This document shows, piece after piece, positions 1 to 6,486 of a stretch of 10,642 nucleotides of DNA (position 1 is the first letter of the stretch; every line of letters starts with the position of its first letter). This DNA is from Clostridia bacterium (GTDB taxonomy: Bacteria; Bacillota; Clostridia; Oscillospirales; Acutalibacteraceae). A program made the position numbers and the translations under genes. The notes under the pieces were generated by a model that was given only the letters and a program-made list of their open reading frames with translations, had not been told where the DNA came from and searched no databases. The DNA lies in the NCBI GenBank assembly GCA_017414725.1, contig JAFQKZ010000095.1:1-10642 (forward strand), given 5' to 3'.

Positions 1-156
1 CAGAGTTTGGTTTTAAGTAATCCAACGAAGCAAAATAGTTTCAGGAAACTACCAGTGAAAAATTATATTATATTTTTTGAGATTCATGAAGAACAAAAAG
101 CTGTTGGCATTGTCCGTATATTATATGGTCGTAGGAATTGGAAAAATATGATTTAA
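1..156 (+). CDS. RelE/ParE-family type II toxin, C-terminal part (5' end outside window)
   Basis: Frame 1 is open from the first base to a TAA at 154-156 and gives 51 residues. It has the typical end of the RelE/ParE fold: a short helix region, then RKLPVKNYIIFFEI, an acidic turn (HEEQKA), and the final strand and tail VGIVRILYGRRNW. The pattern 'VKNYxIFxE ... VxIxRILYGRR' with a conserved Arg pair near the C-terminus is characteristic of small toxins that act on mRNA at the ribosome (RelE type) or on gyrase (ParE type). Sequence alone does not separate these two. An antitoxin gene would be expected just upstream, outside the window. The TAA lies 28 bases before the cdd start, so the two genes may share a transcript. 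I am confident of the family but not of the target or activity. Confidence 0.75.
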   Translation, partial: QSLVLSNPTKQNSFRKLPVKNYIIFFEIHEEQKAVGIVRILYGRRNWKNMI

Positions 157-184
157 AAAAGAGAATGTTAGGGAGATTTTGTTT

Positions 185-601
185 TTGGAGATTATAAAAA
201 AATTAATATCGGAAGCACTTATAGCGCGAAAATCAGCGTACACACCGTACTCGAAATTTAAAGTCGGTGCGGCTTTGTTAACAAGTACAGAAAAAATTTA
301 TTCTGGATTTAATATAGAATGTGCAGCATATTCTATGTGTAATTGTGCAGAACGAACAGCAATTTTTAGAGCAGTGTTCGATAATCATAGAAAATTTACA
401 CATATTGCAATCGTAGGTGGTCCCGAAAATCAAGAAAATTTAACAGATTTTTGCCCTCCGTGTGGAGCTTGCAGACAAGTATTGCGTGAGTTTTGTGACC
501 CAAAAGAACTAAAAATAATACTCGCTAAAAATACTGAAGAATACAAAATTTTTACTCTTGACGAACTTTTGTTGTTTAGTTTTGGCCCGCAGTATTTGTG
601 A
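185..601 (+). CDS. cdd: cytidine deaminase
   Basis: Homotetrameric, zinc-dependent cytidine/deoxycytidine deaminase that converts (deoxy)cytidine to (deoxy)uridine in cytoplasmic pyrimidine salvage. The 138 residues match the usual single-domain length of about 130-140. Visible motifs are the N-terminal AYTPYSKFKVGAAL stretch, the substrate segment GFNIECAAY, the catalytic CAERTA (Cys54 zinc ligand, Glu56 proton shuttle) and PPCGACRQ (Cys93 and Cys96, the other ligands), so the active site is complete. No ATG fits. TTG at 179 and TTG at 185 are both in frame after the GGGAG at 171-175. I chose 185 because its spacing is 9 bases rather than 3. The gene ends 3 bases before the convergent priA stop, so no separate terminator fits between them. 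Its position after a toxin gene is probably incidental. Confidence 0.93.
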   Translation: MEIIKKLISEALIARKSAYTPYSKFKVGAALLTSTEKIYSGFNIECAAYSMCNCAERTAIFRAVFDNHRKFTHIAIVGGPENQENLTDFCPPCGACRQVLREFCDPKELKIILAKNTEEYKIFTLDELLLFSFGPQYL

Positions 602-604
602 GAA

Positions 605-3016
605 TTAATTAATTAAACTAGGATTCATATCTATACTGATCGAAACGTTACTCGAATTTAAATCTTGATTTGAGAAAATCTCTCTAATAAAATCACGGAA
701 TTTTCTGTTATTTTTACATTTTATTATAATTTTATATCTGTAATAATCTGAAATTTTATGTATAATAGTCGGACTGGGTGAAAAAATTCTTAACGGAATA
801 TCCGGATATTTATTTTTTGCAAGATTTTTAATATTTTCGAAATACAAATTACATGTTTTTATTATTTTATCTTGATTTTTTGATTTAAATAAAATTATAC
901 ATATGTCAGAAAACGGTGGATTTACTGTGATTTTACGCATATTAATCTCGTCACGACAGAAATTTTCGTAATCTTGTTTCGAAGCGAGTTTTAGAATTTT
1001 ATTTTCCGGGCTAAAAGTCTGTATAACAGCTTGCCCCGGGATTTCGTGTCGACCAGAGCGACCTATAGTCTGAGTGAGGAGCGAAAAAGTACGTTCGTAA
1101 CTTCTGAAATCACTCTCAAACAAACTCTGATCAGCAGTTAAAACCCCTACAAGACTTACATTTGGGAAATTAAAGCCTTTAGAAATCATTTGTGTTCCGA
1201 TCAAAATATCATATTTATTTTCTTCGAATTCTTTTAATTTTTCTCTAATATTTAAATTATTATTAGTATCTGAGTCTATTCTAAGAATTTTAGATTTTGG
1301 TATAAAATTCACAAGTTCGTTTTCGGCTTTTTGCGTACCAAATCCCAGATAATATAACGAATTTTGGTTACAATACGAACAAGTTTCAGCGAAATTTTTG
1401 TGATAATTGCAATAATGGCAGATTAATTTATTGTTAGTTTTGTGATAAACAAGAGAGACGCTACAGTACGGACACATTTGGACTTCGTTGCAATTCGAAC
1501 ACTTTACAAACGTATTATATCCACGACGGTTTACGAGTATAATAGACTGTTGTTTTTTTTCGAAATTTTTGATTAGCATATCCAAAAAAGTTCTGCTAAA
1601 AACACTATTTTTTATGAATTCTTTTGGATTATTCATGTCAATTATTTTTGTGTCAGGTAATTTATTATTTTTATACCTGTTTTTTAATATACTTAAATTA
1701 TAATTATTTTTTTTTGCTTGATAATAACTCTCAAGAGACGGAGTAGCAGAAGCTAATATTAACATACAATTGTGATATTTACAGCGAAATTTAGCAATAT
1801 TATGCGTATGAAATTTTGGATTAGAGTCAGATTTATATGCACTATCATGTTCTTCATCCATAATTATTAAACCCAGATTATTTACAGGTGCAAAAACCGC
1901 ACTTCTGGGACCTAAAATTATTTTTGGATTATTATCTTGGGCTTTTTTCCAGGCTTCGATTTTTTCTGAATTAGAAATAGAGCTGTGTATAAGACAAATA
2001 TTTTTATACTTTGATCTAAATAATTCTAAAAATTGCGTAGTCAGAGCTATTTCCGGAACCAAAAATATTACACTTTTGTTAATACTTAGTACATAATCTA
2101 TTAATTTTAATATAACTTGTGTTTTACCACTACCTGTAACACCATGCAACAAACACGTATTATAATTATTATGTTTATATGTATTTAAAATATCATTAAA
2201 AACATATTCTTGTTCTGAGTTTAATATTATATTATTTAATAAATTTTCTGTATTATTTTCCGGTTCATATTCTATTATAATATTTTTCAAAATTAATCTT
2301 TTTATAATATTATTATTTATATTTGTTAATTTGCTAAGCTCTTGAATACTAATATTATCATGTTTTTTTAAATATTCGCATATAACTAATTGTTTTTGAG
2401 TTAATTTATTATTATAAATATCAAAATTTTCTTTTAATTTTAATATTTTATTATTTTTTGGAGTTTTTAAACCGGATATATTTATTTTTTCTGTGATTAT
2501 ATTTTTGTTTAACAAAGAATTTATAATATTATAATAATTTTTGATATTTAATTTTTTCAAATCTTCGGAACTAAAACTGTTTTTATCACGAAAATTATAT
2601 AAAAATTCTTGTTCTTGTTTATTCAAATTATCATATATTATATTATTATTTATAACATATGTGATTTTCGTTAATTTTTCGGACAAAATCTCAGGCATAA
2701 CTGTCCTGAAAGCCTCGTAATATGTGCAAAAACAAGTTTCTTTTAAATATTCAATTATTTTTATCATTTCTTCTGAAACACATAAATTATTTTTCAGTAT
2801 ATTACATATGTATTTTAAATTTATATTATTTGTATTATATTCACAAATTTCGAGTACTAATCCGTGCTGCTTTTTGTTGTTTTTGCCGAATGGAACAACT
2901 ACTGTTTGCCCAATCTTTATCTCACTTCTTAACTCTTCCGGAACAATATAATCATATAATTTATCTGCCTGAAAATTTATTTTCTTTACGGCTACTCTTG
3001 CTATCAAATTTTGCAT
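605..3016 (-). CDS. priA: primosomal protein N' (replication restart helicase PriA)
   Basis: Superfamily 2 3'-5' DNA helicase that recognises stalled forks and D-loops and starts reloading of the replicative helicase. At 803 residues it is near the usual 730-810. Order: an N-terminal fork-binding domain (about 1-110), a poorly conserved Asn/Ile/Lys-rich winged-helix linker (about 120-265), helicase lobe 1 with Walker A GVTGSGKT (292-299) and DEEH (387-390), then lobe 2 with all eight zinc cysteines (506, 509, 515, 518, 533, 536, 546, 549). Further on are GFGTQKAENEL (558-568), GTQMISKGFNFPNV (607-620), QTIGRSGR (649-656) and a C-terminal domain. ATG at 3014-3016 follows a GAGG site (3021-3024) 4 bases upstream. 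The gene is intact. It is divergent from the amidase gene, with a short A+T-rich gap holding several TATAAT-like boxes but no clear -35. Confidence 0.96.
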   Translation of the reverse strand: MQNLIARVAVKKINFQADKLYDYIVPEELRSEIKIGQTVVVPFGKNNKKQHGLVLEICEYNTNNINLKYICNILKNNLCVSEEMIKIIEYLKETCFCTYYEAFRTVMPEILSEKLTKITYVINNNIIYDNLNKQEQEFLYNFRDKNSFSSEDLKKLNIKNYYNIINSLLNKNIITEKINISGLKTPKNNKILKLKENFDIYNNKLTQKQLVICEYLKKHDNISIQELSKLTNINNNIIKRLILKNIIIEYEPENNTENLLNNIILNSEQEYVFNDILNTYKHNNYNTCLLHGVTGSGKTQVILKLIDYVLSINKSVIFLVPEIALTTQFLELFRSKYKNICLIHSSISNSEKIEAWKKAQDNNPKIILGPRSAVFAPVNNLGLIIMDEEHDSAYKSDSNPKFHTHNIAKFRCKYHNCMLILASATPSLESYYQAKKNNYNLSILKNRYKNNKLPDTKIIDMNNPKEFIKNSVFSRTFLDMLIKNFEKKQQSIILVNRRGYNTFVKCSNCNEVQMCPYCSVSLVYHKTNNKLICHYCNYHKNFAETCSYCNQNSLYYLGFGTQKAENELVNFIPKSKILRIDSDTNNNLNIREKLKEFEENKYDILIGTQMISKGFNFPNVSLVGVLTADQSLFESDFRSYERTFSLLTQTIGRSGRHEIPGQAVIQTFSPENKILKLASKQDYENFCRDEINMRKITVNPPFSDICIILFKSKNQDKIIKTCNLYFENIKNLAKNKYPDIPLRIFSPSPTIIHKISDYYRYKIIIKCKNNRKFRDFIREIFSNQDLNSSNVSISIDMNPSLIN

Positions 3017-3083
3017 TTAACCTCATTTCTCGTGTTTACATATAATTTAATATAACATAAATCTAAAGAAAAGAGTGGTTGTT

Positions 3084-3656
3084 TTGGCGATAAAAATTTT
3101 TATAGATCAGGGCCATAATCCGAGAAATATTAACGCCGGAGCCGAGGGATTTGGACTCCGTGAACAGGATATTACGTACAATGTAGGCATGTTTTTGGCT
3201 GAACTTTTGAATCAAGATCCACGTTTTGAAGTTCGAACTTCTAGAAATTCACCTGATGAAATTCTTGGTACCAGCAATAGTTCAAGTCTTGCAGAACGCG
3301 TCAAAATGGCGAATAATTGGCCTGCAGATTATTTTCTGAGTATTCACGCCAACGCCAACACAAATCCCGATATTAACGGCACCGAAATGTATGTCTATAA
3401 AGAAAATTCTCAATCTTATTTTTTGGCCGAGCACATTCTTGAAAATATAGTGAATATTTTAAAAACCAAAGATAACGGAGTAAGAGTACGACCGTCTTTA
3501 TATGTCCTGAAAAATACTAATATGCCGGCGGTTTTAATAGAACTCGCTTACATTACTAACCAAAAAGATTCCGAGAAATTACGCAATAACCAAAAAGAGT
3601 TTGCTAGAGGTATTTATGATGGGCTACTGAGTTATTTTGGGTTTTTGAATGACTAA
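3084..3656 (+). CDS. N-acetylmuramoyl-L-alanine amidase, Amidase_3 family, no signal peptide
   Basis: Zinc amidase that cleaves the bond between N-acetylmuramic acid and L-alanine in peptidoglycan. The 190-residue protein is just the catalytic domain: DQGH (His11), GLREQDITYNVG (Glu27) and SIHANA (His88) supply the zinc ligands, and LIELAYITN holds the catalytic Glu153. There is no signal peptide, membrane segment, SH3 domain or AMIN/LysM domain; strand one begins at residue 2. From memory, small leaderless proteins of this architecture are common in Clostridia; CwlD- and AmiC-type enzymes are normally exported. GTG at 3075 is also in frame. I prefer TTG at 3084 because AAAAGAGTG lies 6 bases upstream and the same sequence precedes the TTG of the ftsL-like gene. 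The export route and physiological role (spore cortex, lysis, recycling) are unknown. Confidence 0.9.
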   Translation: MAIKIFIDQGHNPRNINAGAEGFGLREQDITYNVGMFLAELLNQDPRFEVRTSRNSPDEILGTSNSSSLAERVKMANNWPADYFLSIHANANTNPDINGTEMYVYKENSQSYFLAEHILENIVNILKTKDNGVRVRPSLYVLKNTNMPAVLIELAYITNQKDSEKLRNNQKEFARGIYDGLLSYFGFLND

Positions 3657-3953
3657 AATTTATATTCTCAAGCAATAGCATAACAACATCTATAAATATC
3701 ATTAACCATGATAACAGTAATGTTATTGTTTTGTTATTTGATCTAAACAACACAATATATTACGGTAACTAACTGTTTTAACCTACAGTTTAAATCTCTA
3801 TAGTGCTGTCAAGATATTCTGATAATAGCTGCACTCGCTATATTACTAATTTTACTAAATTCAATCGTCAATTTTTTTGGAGTGCGGGTTGCGTTAATTG
3901 TCCAATTTGTATTGCGTAACTAAAGTTAATTGTCAGCAGGCTGGCTTTTGCGA
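3657..3953. other. Intergenic stretch between convergent genes, no recognisable gene
   Basis: This 297-base gap lies between the amidase stop and the ftsL-like stop. All frames have frequent stops and I recognise no protein. A weak hairpin (ATAACA 3711-3716 with TGTTAT 3721-3726, loop GTAA) followed by a T-rich run might end transcription of the amidase, but the stem has only one G-C pair. The 10-mer GTTAATTGTC occurs twice (3893-3902 and 3925-3934). One minus-strand frame is open for about 40 codons (about 3940-3810) with no start signal and no similarity I know. In many relatives ftsI would follow ftsL here; I see no convincing trace of it. Confidence 0.6.
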
Positions 3954-4346
3954 TTAATGGTCTTTTTGACCTTTAAAACTAACCGTAATATGCTCTATCG
4001 ACTGTGTATCAAGACTCTTGCTATGATCAAAGCTTTTGTTATCACAAAATCTCTTAGATATTAAATGCATTTCCAGTTGATCGTTTTGATTTTTAATTGC
4101 ACTAAGATTTGTTTTGTAAATAGAAATTTTGGTTACATACTCAGATACTATAGCCTGTCCAAAAACAAAACTTCCGACAACCATCGCTACCATAAAAAAA
4201 CCAAACATACATCTAATCCAAAACATTTTTTTGGCATATTTTCGTGCTTTGAGACGTTGATTTTTATCAGGAAGTTTAAGGACGTTACCCGATTTCTTAG
4301 GTTGATTGTTTTCAAAAACTTCAAAATCATACGCAAAATTATTCAA
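3954..4346 (-). CDS. ftsL: FtsL-like bitopic cell-division protein
   Basis: Small single-pass membrane protein with the FtsL plan: a basic cytoplasmic N-terminus (about 1-41, with KARKYAKK), one membrane segment (about 42-66), then a Lys/Gln/Asn-rich extracellular part with coiled-coil character (about 70-98, including KNQNDQLEMHL). FtsL forms a complex with FtsB/DivIC and FtsQ/DivIB that activates septal wall synthesis. The sequence is weakly conserved, so the call rests on topology, length (130 aa) and position directly after rsmH, the classic dcw order. The tail 'SLDTQSIEHITV' resembles the ends of clostridial FtsL-like proteins as I recall them. TTG at 4346 is the start: AAAAGAGTG (about 4363-4355) lies 8 bases upstream and no ATG fits. 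It starts 33 bases after the rsmH stop in the same frame and is presumably co-transcribed. Confidence 0.72.
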   Translation of the reverse strand: MNNFAYDFEVFENNQPKKSGNVLKLPDKNQRLKARKYAKKMFWIRCMFGFFMVAMVVGSFVFGQAIVSEYVTKISIYKTNLSAIKNQNDQLEMHLISKRFCDNKSFDHSKSLDTQSIEHITVSFKGQKDH

Positions 4347-4379
4347 ATAAAAATCACTCTTTTCTCTAAAAAATATTTT

Positions 4380-5309
4380 CTATATTTTTACACAAACTCG
4401 CAATTTAGCGCTTCTACTACGAAAATTCTCTGCCACCTCGCATGCAGACGCAACTATAGGTTTTTTGATAATTAATTCAATTTTAGGTTTAGCACCACAT
4501 ACACAAACTGGAAAATCTGGAGGACATATACACGGTTTAGCCCAAAATGACATTTTTTGCTTAACTATTCTATCTTCCAAAGAATGGAATGTGATAATCA
4601 ATAATCTCCCAAAGCTTTTTAACAACTCTACGCTTTGATCAAGGCATTTCTCAAGATTCGCTAATTCATTGTTAACATATATTCTTATAGCTTGAAAAGT
4701 TTTTCTAGCAGGGTGACCACCGCAACGTTTAGCGTAACACGGTATGGCTTGCGATACTATATCTGCCAGTTCACAAGTTGTATTTATCGACTTTGTAATT
4801 CTTTTTTTTACAATCAGGTCAGCAATACGCGATGCGAATTCTTCTTCTCCATAATTCTTAATAATCTTTTTTAATTCCAAATAGTTCAAACTATTTACAA
4901 CGTCGCGAGCCGATTTTCCGGTTTTACTCATTCTCATATCTAAAATAGCATCGTTCTTATATGAAAAGCCTCTGTCGGCAGAATCCAATTGATACGATGA
5001 AACCCCTATATCAAGAACTATACCATCCACATAATCAATACCAAAACTATGTACTATACGAGAAATTTCTGAAAAATTCCCATGAACTATACTTACATTT
5101 TCAAATTGGGCTAAACGTCGCCTGCAAACATTAATGGCATCAGGATCCTGATCTATACATATTAGCTTTCCTCTTCGTGATAATCTTGATGCGATTTCAA
5201 AAGATAGGCCTCCGCCACCTGCCGTGCAATCGACATAAATGCCATCGGGATTAATGTTTAAATTAGAAATTGTTTCGGCAACAAGCACGGTTTTATGTTC
5301 AAATTCCAA
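4380..5309 (-). CDS. rsmH: 16S rRNA (cytosine(1402)-N(4))-methyltransferase
   Basis: SAM-dependent enzyme (formerly MraW) that N4-methylates C1402 in the ribosomal decoding site and is normally the second gene of the division/cell-wall cluster. From TTG at 5309 the protein is 309 aa, the family length, and begins MEFEHKTVLVAET as expected. Motifs are VDCTAGGGGLS (26-36, SAM binding; the usual last His is Leu), DQDPDA (53-58), GIVLDIGVSSYQLD, GGHPARKTFQAIRIYVN, ITFHSLEDRIVK, the Cys-rich CICPPDFPVCVCG and a C-terminal FRSRSAKLRV. An ATG at 5339 would add ten residues, but it lies at about the transcription start of the upstream promoter. The TTG has GGGAG (5321-5317) 7 bases upstream, so I chose the TTG. 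No mraZ precedes it; a transposon relic lies there instead. Confidence 0.95.
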   Translation of the reverse strand: MEFEHKTVLVAETISNLNINPDGIYVDCTAGGGGLSFEIASRLSRRGKLICIDQDPDAINVCRRRLAQFENVSIVHGNFSEISRIVHSFGIDYVDGIVLDIGVSSYQLDSADRGFSYKNDAILDMRMSKTGKSARDVVNSLNYLELKKIIKNYGEEEFASRIADLIVKKRITKSINTTCELADIVSQAIPCYAKRCGGHPARKTFQAIRIYVNNELANLEKCLDQSVELLKSFGRLLIITFHSLEDRIVKQKMSFWAKPCICPPDFPVCVCGAKPKIELIIKKPIVASACEVAENFRSRSAKLRVCVKI

Positions 5310-5316
5310 AAGTCGT

Positions 5317-5321
5317 CTCCC
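5317..5321 (-). promoter_or_regulatory. Ribosome binding site deciding the rsmH start
   Basis: GGGAG on the minus strand, 7 bases before TTG 5309. It lies inside the ten-codon extension that would be read from ATG 5339, so it is evidence for the shorter protein. Confidence 0.7.
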
Positions 5322-5346
5322 ACCATAAAACAAAATCATCGTTTAA

Positions 5347-5376
5347 ATTATACATTAAATATCTGTAACTTGTCAA
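5347..5376 (-). promoter_or_regulatory. Sigma-A-type promoter of rsmH-ftsL
   Basis: Minus strand: TTGACA (5376-5371), an 18-base spacer, TATAAT (5352-5347). Both hexamers are perfect consensus. The predicted start point is about 5340-5341, one or two bases before ATG 5339, leaving a leader of about 30 bases before TTG 5309. It gives the rsmH-ftsL pair its own promoter with no mraZ upstream. Confidence 0.85.
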
Positions 5377-5470
5377 AAAAATTCGCGTTTTTGTTATATT
5401 TCACAATTACAACAAAAAAATATTTAAAAAAATATTAATATTAACATATAAAATAAAATTTTAAGTTAAA

Positions 5471-5790
5471 ACTCGCCTTGATATCTGCTGTATCATTCTG
5501 AATCAAACAAGTATTCAAAAGAAACAAGGTAAAGCAAAAATCCCGCGAAAAATCTCAAACAAATTGAAGTAAACCAAGTCAGATCAAACTTCTCTCCAAA
5601 AGCGGTCAGCACAAGGCTAAAAAGAATGAACACCAAAAATCTTCTGTTCGAGCTAAATTTGAACATGTTTTCTCTGTTATCAAAAATCTTTTCGCTTTTT
5701 GTAAAACTCGATATCGAGACAAATGAAAGTAGATTGCCAAATTAAACACCTTGGTTGCCTCTATAAACTTCTATTACACCAATAGTCATT
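5471..5790 (+). pseudogene. Degraded IS5-family transposase, C-terminal part
   Basis: The plus-strand frame around 5610-5790 reads KKNEHQKSSVRAKFEHVF and then SVIKNLFAFCKTRYRDK, TGA (5724-5726), K, TAG (5730-5732), IAKLNTLVASINFYY. This matches the end of IS5-family DDE transposases, and the catalytic-Glu signature R(3)E(6)K is intact (Arg at 5649-5651, Glu at 5661-5663, Lys at 5682-5684). Upstream, in another frame, KKQGKAKIPRKISNKLK (about 5516-5566) resembles the preceding part of such a protein, so at least one frameshift is implied. No N-terminal region or first catalytic Asp could be recognised, and I could not define inverted repeats or target duplications. The rest of 5377-5470 is A+T-rich and featureless to me. 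This is a dead fragment, not a working element. Confidence 0.72.
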
Positions 5791-5845
5791 TTTACAGAGA
5801 AAAAATCATTCAAAAAGGCTACAAATACACAAGCACATGTAATTC

Positions 5846-5922
5846 TGGTGAACACGAAGGGATTCGAACCCTTGACCTCTCGCGTGTGAAGCGAACGCTC
5901 TAACCAACTGAGCTACGCGTTC
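5846..5922 (-). tRNA. tRNA-Val (anticodon CAC)
   Basis: Minus strand, 77 bases with encoded CCA (5846-5848). Acceptor stem GAACGCG/CGTGTTC has one G-T pair, the D stem is GCTC/GAGC, the anticodon stem TTCGC/GCGAG encloses loop TTCACAC, and the T arm is GGGTTCGAATCCC. Anticodon CAC reads GUG. It lies 143 bases downstream of tRNA-Glu. That gap holds nothing I recognise and no strong promoter, so it is probably transcribed from the promoter before tRNA-Met, though this is uncertain. Confidence 0.95.
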
Positions 5923-6065
5923 ATTTGCTGTATGCTAATCCAATCAACAGCAACACTACTACACCCAAAACATACGTACAGCAATTAAGTTACAAATTTC
6001 AAAAAAACATCTAACAAAGTCTGTCCGCTAATAAAAATGTAACACTACCTGATTATTCTAAATTT

Positions 6066-6140
6066 TGGTGACCCGGACGAGAATCGAACTCGTGTTACCG
6101 CCGTGAAAGGGCGGTGTCTTAACCGCTTGACCACCGGGCC
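6066..6140 (-). tRNA. tRNA-Glu (anticodon TTC)
   Basis: Minus strand, 75 bases with encoded CCA (6066-6068). Acceptor GGCCCGG/CCGGGTC, anticodon stem CCGCC/GGCGG around loop CTTTCAC, T arm CGAGTTCGATTCTCG. Anticodon TTC reads GAA/GAG. It starts 22 bases after the end of tRNA-Met and is almost certainly in the same transcript. Confidence 0.96.
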
Positions 6141-6162
6141 ATAATTTGGATTATTAACGCCG

Positions 6163-6238
6163 TGGTAGCGACAGATGGATTCGAACCATCGACATTTCGG
6201 GTATGAACCGAACGCTCTAGCCACTGAGCTATGCCGCC
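6163..6238 (-). tRNA. tRNA-Met (anticodon CAT), elongator type
   Basis: Minus strand, 76 bases with encoded CCA (6163-6165). Acceptor GGCGGCA/TGTCGCT begins with a G1-U72 pair, as I recall for the Bacillus subtilis elongator tRNA-Met. It lacks the C1-A72 mismatch expected of initiator tRNA. Anticodon stem TTCGG/CCGAA encloses TTCATAC and the T arm is GATGGTTCGAATCCATC. A CAT anticodon could also be lysidine-modified Ile, but the acceptor and anticodon stems look like elongator Met. It is the first tRNA after the promoter at 6269-6297. Confidence 0.9.
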
Positions 6239-6268
6239 ATCTGTATAAATAAAACATACCACGGCTTT

Positions 6269-6297
6269 ATTGTACCTAATATGATTAAAATTGTCAA
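6269..6297 (-). promoter_or_regulatory. Promoter of the tRNA-Met/Glu(/Val) cluster
   Basis: Minus strand: TTGACA (6297-6292), a 17-base spacer, TACAAT (6274-6269). The start point is expected near 6262, about 24 bases before tRNA-Met. Hexamers and spacing are close to ideal, as is common for stable-RNA genes. Confidence 0.85.
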
Positions 6298-6408
6298 CAA
6301 AAAATATGTGTTTTTTTAAAAAACGGCATTGTACACAGTTATATTGCTGAAATACGCAAAAATATAGTATTAATCCACAATACAGTTCGTAGTTCGAGTT
6401 ACCACCTC

Positions 6409-6438
6409 ATTATACCAGTCGCGTATTCAGAACGCCAA
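6409..6438 (-). promoter_or_regulatory. Possible second minus-strand promoter with extended -10
   Basis: Minus strand: TGGTATAAT (extended TGN plus perfect -10, 6417-6409), 18 bases after TTGGCG (6438-6433), which is only a partial -35. Transcription would run toward the tRNA cluster about 170 bases away. Between 6300 and 6404 I see no coding sequence and no clear terminator, so this may be a second tRNA promoter, the start of a small RNA, or chance. Confidence 0.4.
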
Positions 6439-6486
6439 AAATTTTATTACGTTATCTTTATGATTTTTATTTCACGCTTTCGGTTC

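Noticed and set aside
1488-3045. Plus-strand open frames opposite priA
   Set aside because: They lack RBS and family similarity, are low-complexity Phe/Ile/Leu-rich, and lie entirely opposite the well-supported priA.
3711-3726. Hairpin ATAACA/TGTTAT as an amidase terminator
   Set aside because: Six-bp stem with only one G-C pair; too weak to list as a separate terminator, though noted in the intergenic entry.
3807-3812. TTGACA on the minus strand in the gap after ftsL
   Set aside because: No acceptable -10 lies 16-19 bases downstream and no gene follows on that strand.
4065-4874. Plus-strand open frames opposite ftsL and rsmH
   Set aside because: They are antisense to two supported genes and show no recognisable motifs or start signals.
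6045-6257. Minus-strand open frame of 70 codons
   Set aside because: It runs through tRNA-Met and tRNA-Glu, and its residues are the familiar spurious translation of tRNA genes (RWRHSSVARAF, VTRVRFSSGSP).
6395-6407. T-box-like sequence AGGTGGTAACTCG on the minus strand
   Set aside because: It matches about 10 of 13 positions of the T-box core, but there is no specifier stem, no terminator after it and no amino-acid gene downstream on that strand, only tRNAs.
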